Positions 37,149 to 44,171 of a stretch of DNA of 64,000 bases are shown one piece after another. A program made the translations under genes and the position numbers. The notes beneath the pieces were generated by a model that made no database searches, was not told where the DNA came from, and saw only the letters and a program-made list of their open reading frames with translations. Each line of letters begins with the position of its first letter. Position 1 is the stretch's first letter. Source of the DNA: an uncultured Alistipes sp. (lineage in GTDB: Bacteria > Bacteroidota > Bacteroidia > Bacteroidales > Rikenellaceae); assembly GCA_949283205.1 (NCBI GenBank), contig CASDSD010000041.1:1-64000 (forward strand), written 5' to 3'.

Positions 37149-38429
37149 ATGAAACTGATCTACCGCATAGCGCTCCGACTGTCGCTCGCACTGCTGCCGC
37201 TGATGGCGCTGTGGGCGGCCCTCTTCTACTTCACCATGGTCGAGGAGATAAACGACGAGACGGACGACGCGCTGGACGACTACTCCTCGGTAATAATCTC
37301 GCGGCACCTCGCAGGACGCGAGCTGCCTCCGCTGAACAGCGGCTCCAACAACAGCTACTCGATCACCCCCGTCGATGCCGAATATGCCGCCACGCACCCG
37401 CATCTGGACTACTACGACGCCGACATATTCATCCCCGAGAAGGACGAGACGGAGCCGGCACGCATCCTGGTCACGATATTCGAGGACCGCGACGGACTCT
37501 GGTACGAACTGAAGGTTGCAACACCCACCATCGAGAAGGACGATCTGCTGGCGGCCGTATTCTCTTGGGTGGTGATCCTCTACGTCGCGCTGCTAATCAT
37601 AACGATAGGGCTCACCGTATGGGTCTTCAACCGCAGCATGCGACCCCTCTACGAGCTGCTCCACTGGCTCGACCGCTACGTCCCCGGCCGCAAGGGGGAC
37701 CCCGTGCCCGACAACACCTCGGTGAGCGAGTTCCACCGCCTCAACGTCGCGGCACAACGCGCCGTGGACCGTTCGGAGGAGCTCTTCGAGCGCCAGAAAC
37801 AGTTCATCGGCAACGCCTCGCACGAGTTGCAGACCCCCATCGCGGTGATAGCCTCACGCATAGAGTGGCTTCTGGACAACACCGCCATGGAGGAGCGGCA
37901 GACAGTCGAGCTGCTGAAGATGCAGCGCACGCTCTCGCACATGTCGCGCCTGAACCACACGCTGCTGCTGCTCACCAAGATCGACAACGGGCAGTTCCCC
38001 GAAAGCGTCGAGGTGGACATCGCCGCCCTCGTGCGCGAGCAGGCCGAGGCGTGCGGCGAGATATACGCCACGCGGCACCACAAGGTATCGGTCTCGGCCG
38101 AGCAGCCCATCGTGACACGTATGAACGAGTCGCTGGCGGCCACCATCGTAAACAACATCATAAAGAACGCCTTCATACACTCGCCCGATGGGGCCGCAAT
38201 AGATATCGTGGCGGATGCCGCACGCCGCACGCTGCGCGTAGCCAACGACGGGGCCGCGAAGCTCGACACGGAGCGTATCTTCGACCGCTTCTACAAGGAC
38301 GGCCGCCGCGAAGGCTCGACGGGACTCGGACTCGCGCTGGCCGGGGCCGTAGCCCGCTACTACGGCCTTGCGCTGACATACCGGTTCGAGGGCGGACGCC
38401 ATATCTTCGAGGTCACGTGGCCGCGGTAG
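37149..38429 (+). CDS. Sensor histidine kinase
   Basis: A 426-residue membrane kinase. TM1 is at about 10-29, an acidic periplasmic domain spans about 30-133 (many Asp/Glu, such as EEINDETDDALDDY), and TM2 is at about 135-160, followed by a HAMP-like linker. HisKA has His225 in FIGNASHELQTP. The ATPase domain has NNIIKNAFIHS (N box) and the G box GLGLALAGAVARYYG; a short DFD-like F box is present in RIFDRFYKDG. It pairs with the regulator immediately upstream. The acidic sensor part hints at cation or cationic-peptide sensing, as in PhoQ; that is an inference. Confidence 0.94.
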   Translation: MKLIYRIALRLSLALLPLMALWAALFYFTMVEEINDETDDALDDYSSVIISRHLAGRELPPLNSGSNNSYSITPVDAEYAATHPHLDYYDADIFIPEKDETEPARILVTIFEDRDGLWYELKVATPTIEKDDLLAAVFSWVVILYVALLIITIGLTVWVFNRSMRPLYELLHWLDRYVPGRKGDPVPDNTSVSEFHRLNVAAQRAVDRSEELFERQKQFIGNASHELQTPIAVIASRIEWLLDNTAMEERQTVELLKMQRTLSHMSRLNHTLLLLTKIDNGQFPESVEVDIAALVREQAEACGEIYATRHHKVSVSAEQPIVTRMNESLAATIVNNIIKNAFIHSPDGAAIDIVADAARRTLRVANDGAAKLDTERIFDRFYKDGRREGSTGLGLALAGAVARYYGLALTYRFEGGRHIFEVTWPR

Positions 38430-38436
38430 CGGAGAT

Positions 38437-38496
38437 CCCCGCCTGCACATTCCCCGCCTGCACATTCCCCGTCCGCACATTCCCCGTCCGCACCGC
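38437..38496 (+). repeat. Four 15-bp tandem repeats after the histidine kinase
   Basis: Units of the form CCCCGyCyGCACATT start at 38437, 38452, 38467 and 38482; the first two are identical, the third differs at two bases and the fourth diverges at its end. They start 8 bp after the kinase stop codon. Unit length is a multiple of three. Confidence 0.8.
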
Positions 38497-38533
38497 ATTA
38501 TAACAGCCGCATCATATTATATAATGTTATAAT
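38497..38533. terminator. AT-rich inverted repeat 3' of the histidine kinase
   Basis: ATTATAAC (38497-38504) and GTTATAAT (38526-38533) form an 8-bp inverted repeat with an AT-rich 21-nt loop. It may be a weak terminator for the two-component operon or a regulator site for the next gene. The rest of the 274-bp gap up to the PepSY-like gene is AT-rich with no gene and no consensus -7 box. Confidence 0.4.
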
Positions 38534-38703
38534 TCGTTGACAACCGCATATCGCAGGAGCGCGGCAGGCAGAATGCCGCCGCCGCGAAAAAAAATTCCGT
38601 TTTTTTGCTCCGCGGCACGGAAATTCAAATTCGTTTCAGAATCGTGCCTGATCTTTGTATCACAAAACAAAAGCAAAGTAAAACGAAACAAACACCAAAC
38701 ACC

Positions 38704-39147
38704 ATGAAAAAGTACATCATTCTCGCCGTAGCGGCCCTCACGATGGGCATCTCGGCAGCACACGCCGACAACGACCGCGCCATCAAGGCAAACGAGCTTC
38801 CGAAGACGGCTCAGGAGTTCATCCAGAAATATTTCGCCAAGAGCAAGATCGCCCTGGCAAAGGAGGAGAGCGACTTCTTCGAGAAGACATACGAGGTAAT
38901 CTTCACCGACGGCAACAAGATCGAGTTCACGCGCGACGGCCAGTGGGAGGAGCTGGACTGCAAGTTCTCGGCCGTGCCCGAGGGGGCGGTGCCCGCACAG
39001 ATCATGCAGTACGTGAAGGGGCAGTACCCCGATGCCACGATCCTCAAGATCGAGCGCGACAAGCGCGACATCGAGGTCAAGCTCAACAACCGTGTCGAGC
39101 TGGAGTTCGACCTCCAGTACAACCTCATCGACATGGACATAGACTGA
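38704..39147 (+). CDS. Periplasmic PepSY-like protein
   Basis: A 147-residue exported protein with signal peptide MKKYIILAVAALTMGISAAHA. The mature part has two similar alpha/beta units, LPKTAQEFIQKYFAKSKIAL...YEVIFTDGNKIEFTRDGQWEEL and VPAQIMQYVKGQYPDATILK...DIEVKLNNRVELEFDLQYNL, the pattern of the Bacteroidota PepSY-like (BLIP-like) family. Such genes are often beside two-component systems, and here one is directly upstream, so it may be a target or a modulator of that sensor. Confidence 0.82.
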   Translation: MKKYIILAVAALTMGISAAHADNDRAIKANELPKTAQEFIQKYFAKSKIALAKEESDFFEKTYEVIFTDGNKIEFTRDGQWEELDCKFSAVPEGAVPAQIMQYVKGQYPDATILKIERDKRDIEVKLNNRVELEFDLQYNLIDMDID

Positions 39148-39257
39148 TCTTCCACACCACATCCAATGCTGGCGGCACCCCACACGGAGCCGCCAGCTGT
39201 CGTGTCTGCGGCGGCGCAATATTCACACAATCTTAATATCGCCCGCCGGAGCCCCCC

Positions 39258-39288
39258 TTTGCAGATTATGTTTTTAATCGTATTTTTG
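39258..39288 (+). promoter_or_regulatory. Promoter of the Ca2+ ATPase gene
   Basis: TTTG at 39258-39261, a 19-nt spacer and a perfect TATTTTTG at 39281-39288. The predicted transcript has an approximately 77-nt leader. Otherwise the 221-bp gap holds no gene. Confidence 0.75.
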
Positions 39289-39368
39289 CAATTCATCCCG
39301 CCGGAGCCCCGATCCGCCGACCGGATCGGACCCGCACGCAAACATACCTGTATACTCCGTAACGAAGC

Positions 39369-42056
39369 ATGACCAATAGACCACCCCTTACCGGCCTCAC
39401 CGACGCCGAAGTCGTCGAGAGCCGCCGCCTGCATGGCGACAACGTCCTCACACCCCCGAAGAAGGAGCCGCTGTGGCGCAAATTCCTGGTCAAGTTCACC
39501 GACCCGCTCATCATAATCCTGCTCGTGGCCGCCGCCCTCTCCATAGGCATATCGTTCTACGAATACTTCGGGCTGGGGCACGACGCAACGGTATTCCTCG
39601 AGCCCGTGGGCATCCTCACGGCGGTGATCCTCGCCACGGGCCTCGCATTCCTCTTCGAGACCAAGGCCGACCGTGAGTTCGACATCCTCAACAAGGTAAA
39701 CGACGACGAACCCGTCCGCGTGATCCGCAACGGACACTCGCAGCGCATACCCAAGCGCGACGTGGTCACGGGCGACATCATCATGATAGGTACGGGCGAC
39801 GAGATCCCCGCCGACGGAACGCTCCTCGACGCCGTGGCGATGCTGGTCGACGAGTCGTCGCTCACGGGCGAACCCGCATGTCCGAAGACCACCGACAGCC
39901 GCCACTTCGACGCCGAGGCCACATTCCCCTCGAACCGCGTCATGCGCGGCACAAAGGTGATGGAGGGACACGGCGTATTCCGAGCCGACGCCGTGGGCGA
40001 CGCCACGGAGAACGGCAAGGTATTCAAGGCCGCGCAGATAGACAACAGCATAAAGACCCCGCTCGACGAACAGCTCGCGCGGCTCGGCAGCCTGATCACC
40101 CGTCTCGGATATGCCGTGGCCATACTGGTCGTCGTGGGACGCCTCGCGGTATACTTCGCAAACGAACCGTTCGAGTGGATCTCATTCATAACATACCTGC
40201 TGCAGACGGTGATGCTCGCCGTGACGCTGCTCGTGGTGTCGGTCCCGGAGGGGCTGCCCATGGCCGTCACCCTCAGCCTGGCATACAGCATGCGCCGCAT
40301 GCTCAAGACAAACAACCTCGTGCGCAGGCTCCACGCCTGCGAGACGATGGGGGCGACGACCGTCATCTGCACCGACAAGACCGGCACCCTCACGCAGAAC
40401 CGCATGCGCGTGGCATCGATACACCTCTGCCCCACGGCCGACCCGACACCCGGGCGCCGCGACGCGCTGCTGCGCGAGGGCATGGCCGTAAACTCGACCG
40501 CCTCGCTCGACTTCACCCGCAGGGACGACCCCCAGCCCATAGGCAACCCGACGGAAGGGGCGCTGCTGCTGTGGCTCAACGACAACGGCTGCGACTATGT
40601 CGAGATGAAACGCCGCGCCGAACGCATAGCCGAGCTGCCCTTCTCTACCGAGCGGAAATACATGGCCACGGAGGTGCTGTCGGGCGCCGTCGCCGGCGAG
40701 CGCATACTCTATGTCAAGGGCGCGCCCGAGATCGTGATGTCGATGTGCGACATGGACGAGGCAGGGCGAAACGACATACGCACCATCCTCGCCGAATACC
40801 AGAACCAGGCTATGCGCACCCTCGCCTTCGCCTGCCGCCGCACCGACGCCGCGCAGGAGTCTATAACCCCCGAAGGCATACGCGGCGGGGGCCTCACCCT
40901 GCTCGCCATAGCCGCCATCTCGGACCCCGTGCGCGAGGAGGTGCCCGCAGCCGTGGCCGAGTGTCTCAATGCCGGCATCGAGGTGAAGATCGTCACGGGC
41001 GACACCACCGCCACGGCCCGCGAGATCGGCCGCCGCATAGGGCTCTGGCACGACACCGACAACGCCGACAACATAATCACCGGACCCGAGTTCGAGGCTC
41101 TCGGCGACGAGGAGCTCGCGCAGCGTGTCGCCGGCCTGAAGATCATAGCCCGCGCCCGCCCCATGGACAAGAAACGCCTTGTGGAGGCGCTCCAGGCCCG
41201 GGGCGAGGTGGTCGCGGTCACCGGAGACGGCACGAACGACGCCCCCGCGCTCAAGGCCGCCAACGTCGGCCTCTCGATGGGCGACGGCACCTCGGTGGCA
41301 AAGGAGGCCAGCGACATAACCATCGTCGACAACTCGTTCGGCAGCATCGCCCGCGCCGTGATGTGGGGCCGGTCGCTTTATCTCAACATACAGCGTTTCA
41401 TACTCTTCCAGCTTACGGTGAATGTCGCCGCATGCCTCACGGTACTCTTCGGCGCCTTCACCGGAACAGAGTCGCCCCTCACGGTGACGCAGATGCTCTG
41501 GGTGAACCTCATCCTCGACACCTTCGCCGCCATGGCCCTCGCCTCGCTGCCCCCCTCGCTCCAGGTGATGAAGTCAAAACCCCGCGACCGCCGCGCCTTC
41601 ATCATCACCGGCCGCATGAAACGCCGCATAATCTCGACCGGCGGCATCATCTTCCTGCTCATGATGGCGCTGCTCTACATCTTCCGCCACGCCGACGTCA
41701 CGGGACTCCTCCAGCCCTGGTCCTTGGACTTCACCTCCGCCGGCCACATATCGCCGTACGAGTTGAGCATATTCTTCACCGTCTTCGTGATGCTGCAGTT
41801 CTGGAACCTCTTCAACGCCCGCGCCTTCGGCACAGGACGCTCGGCATTCCACATGGCGCACTGCAACGGCTTCATATTCATAGCCCTGCTGATACTCGTC
41901 GGACAATACCTCATCGTCACCTTCGGCGGCACGATGTTCAGCGTGGTGCCCCTCCGCACCGCAGACTGGATCGTAATCACAGCTGCGACCTCCGTCGTGC
42001 TGTGGGCCGGGGAGCTGCGCCGGCTGCTCTTCCCGCGGCGCGACACCGCGGCATGA
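39369..42056 (+). CDS. PMCA-type Ca2+-transporting P-type ATPase
   Basis: P2-type ATPase of 895 residues that exports calcium with ATP. Actuator domain TGEP at 166-169, ion-site VSVPEGLPMAV (291-300), phosphorylation motif DKTGTLT (336-342), and the hinge TGDGTNDAPALKAA. Membrane helices M1-M2 lie at about 45-100 and M5-M10 in the last 230 residues, including the M6 VNLILD segment. The sequence around PEGLPMAVTLSLAYSMRRM is that of plasma-membrane (PMCA)-type enzymes of Bacteroidota. It has its own promoter. Calcium specificity is inferred from family. Confidence 0.93.
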   Translation: MTNRPPLTGLTDAEVVESRRLHGDNVLTPPKKEPLWRKFLVKFTDPLIIILLVAAALSIGISFYEYFGLGHDATVFLEPVGILTAVILATGLAFLFETKADREFDILNKVNDDEPVRVIRNGHSQRIPKRDVVTGDIIMIGTGDEIPADGTLLDAVAMLVDESSLTGEPACPKTTDSRHFDAEATFPSNRVMRGTKVMEGHGVFRADAVGDATENGKVFKAAQIDNSIKTPLDEQLARLGSLITRLGYAVAILVVVGRLAVYFANEPFEWISFITYLLQTVMLAVTLLVVSVPEGLPMAVTLSLAYSMRRMLKTNNLVRRLHACETMGATTVICTDKTGTLTQNRMRVASIHLCPTADPTPGRRDALLREGMAVNSTASLDFTRRDDPQPIGNPTEGALLLWLNDNGCDYVEMKRRAERIAELPFSTERKYMATEVLSGAVAGERILYVKGAPEIVMSMCDMDEAGRNDIRTILAEYQNQAMRTLAFACRRTDAAQESITPEGIRGGGLTLLAIAAISDPVREEVPAAVAECLNAGIEVKIVTGDTTATAREIGRRIGLWHDTDNADNIITGPEFEALGDEELAQRVAGLKIIARARPMDKKRLVEALQARGEVVAVTGDGTNDAPALKAANVGLSMGDGTSVAKEASDITIVDNSFGSIARAVMWGRSLYLNIQRFILFQLTVNVAACLTVLFGAFTGTESPLTVTQMLWVNLILDTFAAMALASLPPSLQVMKSKPRDRRAFIITGRMKRRIISTGGIIFLLMMALLYIFRHADVTGLLQPWSLDFTSAGHISPYELSIFFTVFVMLQFWNLFNARAFGTGRSAFHMAHCNGFIFIALLILVGQYLIVTFGGTMFSVVPLRTADWIVITAATSVVLWAGELRRLLFPRRDTAA

Positions 42057-42090
42057 GGCCGAGACAAGCGCACCGTAAAGATATTTTTCG

Positions 42091-42098
42091 TACATTTG
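42091..42098 (+). promoter_or_regulatory. ridA -7 box
   Basis: Perfect TACATTTG 76 nt before the ridA ATG; no clear -33 element. Confidence 0.5.
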
Positions 42099-42174
42099 AA
42101 CGATATTACGGAAGGCACCGGACGCCCGACGCAATAAAAAAGCATAACACGGAAAAACTCAAAATCACGATACC

Positions 42175-42549
42175 ATGAAAAAGATCATCGCATCGCCCCT
42201 CGCGCCCAAGGCCGTCGGACCCTATTCGCAGGCCGTGGAGGCAAACGGAACGCTCTACATCTCGGGCCAGCTGCCCATCGACGCCGCAACGGGCAAAATG
42301 CCCGACTCGATCGAGGCGCAGACACGCCAGGCCCTAACGAACCTCTCGCACATCGCCGCCGAGGCTGGATATACGCTCGCCGATGCCGTCAAGGCCACGG
42401 TGCTGCTCGACGACATCGCCGACTTCGGCGCCATGAACGGCGTATATGCCGAGTTCTTCGCCGAGAAGATGCCGGCACGCGTATGCTACGAGGTGGCCAA
42501 GCTCCCCATGGGCGCAAAGGTCGAGATAGACCTCACGCTGGCACGATAA
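42175..42549 (+). CDS. ridA: RidA-family enamine/imine deaminase
   Basis: Small trimeric deaminase of 124 residues that clears reactive enamines made by PLP enzymes. Family signatures are KAVGPYSQAVEANGTLYISGQLP, the arginine in PARVCYEVAKLPMGAKVEID, and the C-terminal Glu. Full length. It has its own -7 box and is followed after 20 bp by a strong hairpin. Confidence 0.95.
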   Translation: MKKIIASPLAPKAVGPYSQAVEANGTLYISGQLPIDAATGKMPDSIEAQTRQALTNLSHIAAEAGYTLADAVKATVLLDDIADFGAMNGVYAEFFAEKMPARVCYEVAKLPMGAKVEIDLTLAR

Positions 42550-42569
42550 GATCCTGTGCAGAACATCCC

Positions 42570-42609
42570 GAGAGCGGGAGGGCCTTCACGCGAAGGTCCT
42601 CCCGCTCTC
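42570..42609 (+). terminator. Terminator after ridA
   Basis: 18-bp inverted repeat (42570-42587 with 42592-42609, one G-T wobble) with a 4-nt loop, followed by TTCTT. Confidence 0.85.
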
Positions 42610-42673
42610 TTCTTGCACGTGTATCGTGGCACGATTTTGGTTCTCTTCGCACAAAAAGAGAAAAACACACGTC

Positions 42674-42826
42674 ATGGGACACTCACACTCGCGCCGCCCC
42701 TATCTCAAGCCCGAGGCGGCACTGCTCCGGGTAGCCGCAGAACGCGGCTTCGCCGTCACATCCTCCTCGTTGGAGGGTGTGGGCGAAAGCGACTTCGGCT
42801 CCGATTCGGCCGATTTCTGGCAATGA
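42674..42826 (+). CDS. Small peptide of the fimbrillin-associated type
   Basis: A 50-residue protein beginning MGHSHSRRPYLKPEAALLRV and continuing AAERGFAVTSSSLEGVGESD, ending SDSADFWQ. The pattern, an early Y-x-x-P followed by ER-GFA-S and an acidic glycine/serine tail with a terminal aromatic, is one I know from tiny Bacteroidota genes placed before fimbrillin-like or surface lipoprotein genes. It lies 24 bp before the lipoprotein gene on the same strand. The frame could start at 42626, but the ATG at 42674 gives the typical length. Function unknown; there is no signal peptide. Confidence 0.6.
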   Translation: MGHSHSRRPYLKPEAALLRVAAERGFAVTSSSLEGVGESDFGSDSADFWQ

Positions 42827-42850
42827 CGCCACTTGCTAAAAAAAACTTGC

Positions 42851-43771
42851 ATGCATACACGATTACCACATCTTCTGTTTGCGGCGGCGGCTCTGGCCGC
42901 ATCATGCGCCGAGAACGGCGACAACACCGCATCTTACCCCCTGCTGCACGCCACCATAGAGCAACCGCAGGCAAAGTATGCCGCGGCAGGGCTCTTCGGC
43001 CCACAGGGGCCGCACACAACCCGCACGAGCGTGGTGCCGGGACAGATACCCCATCCCATAGTATGGAGCGCCAACGACCTGATAAGCATACATTTCAATA
43101 CCGACGTCAACGGCGGGCGCCGGGTCTACGCCCTGAGCGACGGCGCCGGAACGGCACAAGGCGACTTCATCTATACGCAGATATACGATACCAGCGACTC
43201 GGCCGTGACAATGTCGGCCGACCCTCCCGCCGAATACACGTCGCTCTTCGCCGGATATCCGGGCGCCTTCGTCACAATATCGGCACAGAACAGCGAACTG
43301 CTGATAGAATCGCCGCGCGAGATCTTCCTCGGCCTGGACGACGTAGAGGACTTCCCCATGGTCGGCACGGGCGGCGCCGACGGATCGCTGCAGTTCTCAT
43401 GTCCCTTCGGGATGATACACATCCCCGTTACGGGTTCCGCCCTCATAGAGTCGATATACATGGACACCACGGAACAGCAGATCGAGATCTCGGGCCGCTT
43501 CTCGATCGATCCGCAGACATACGAGACGAACTTCGTGGAGTCGGTCGTGGGCAGCCAGTACTCAATATCGTGGAACGGCAACAGCCCCGTACAGCTCACC
43601 TCGTCGCCCCTGTCGTTCTACGCCATACTGCCCGCAGGCACATATGAAGCCGGCACGACATTCCAGTTCGTACTCTCCTCGGGCGGCTCCGTCATCATGA
43701 CGACCCAGCTCCCCTTCACGGTCAGCCGCGCCAACATACTCAACCTGCCCGCCGTCGAGGTCAATCCCTGA
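42851..43771 (+). CDS. Fimbrillin-like surface lipoprotein
   Basis: A 306-residue lipoprotein with signal HLLFAAAALAASC (Cys19). The mature protein is beta-rich with WSANDLISIHFNT, GGRRVYALSDG and the late FYAILPAGTYEAGTTFQFVL, the pattern of Mfa-like/fimbrillin family proteins of Bacteroidota, although no anchor or assembly genes flank it. The ATG at 42851 is chosen for its signal peptide; a TTG at 42833 is also in frame. A solitary fimbrillin-like gene with a small peptide gene upstream suggests a surface adhesin or minor pilus protein; this is an inference. Confidence 0.72.
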   Translation: MHTRLPHLLFAAAALAASCAENGDNTASYPLLHATIEQPQAKYAAAGLFGPQGPHTTRTSVVPGQIPHPIVWSANDLISIHFNTDVNGGRRVYALSDGAGTAQGDFIYTQIYDTSDSAVTMSADPPAEYTSLFAGYPGAFVTISAQNSELLIESPREIFLGLDDVEDFPMVGTGGADGSLQFSCPFGMIHIPVTGSALIESIYMDTTEQQIEISGRFSIDPQTYETNFVESVVGSQYSISWNGNSPVQLTSSPLSFYAILPAGTYEAGTTFQFVLSSGGSVIMTTQLPFTVSRANILNLPAVEVNP

Positions 43772-44171
43772 CGGCACGGCCCGACACCGTGCCGGCGGCA
43801 GCTCCGCAACACATCACCGGCCGGCGACAGGCTCCGCACCTCGCCGGCCGGCATTGCGTCCGGGCGGCGGCCGAAAAAACCTCCGCACAGCGTCCCGGCA
43901 CGCCTTTCCGCAAGTCCGGTCCGCACCTTCCGTCGCCCCGCCGGACGGCCGCAGCCGTGGATTCGCAGCAGGCCGGCGGCACCGACGCCGACGAAGCGTC
44001 CGACGAAGCGTCAAAACACTGCAAACCAGCATATTTGCGATTTTGTGAATAAGTTATGCAAAAAATATCCTCAAAATATCTGGCAATCGCACCAAAAATT
44101 CGGATATTTGCATTAACGTTCGTGCCCGCGGCACGGTCTCCCAAAGACAGACGACAATACTTATAAATAAA
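43772..44171. other. Intergenic region before nrdJ
   Basis: This 400-bp gap holds no convincing gene. An 11-bp inverted repeat (43817-43827 with 43841-43851) closes a 13-nt loop shortly after the lipoprotein gene and could be its terminator, though no T tract follows. The GACGAAGCGTC segment is repeated in tandem near 43990. The last 130 bp are AT-rich and presumably hold the nrdJ promoter, but only an imperfect box (GATATTTG) was found. No cobalamin riboswitch core was recognised. Confidence 0.5.

Noticed and set aside
38437-38496. A CRISPR array
   Set aside because: Four direct 15-bp units without spacers, no longer repeats and no cas genes nearby; this is a simple tandem repeat.
43789-44052. 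An 87-residue open frame before nrdJ
   Set aside because: It starts in the inverted repeat after the lipoprotein gene, is proline/arginine-rich without a pattern and ends inside the AT-rich promoter region.
43772-44171. A cobalamin riboswitch before nrdJ
   Set aside because: A B12-dependent enzyme makes this plausible, but the conserved core of the riboswitch could not be found in the gap.
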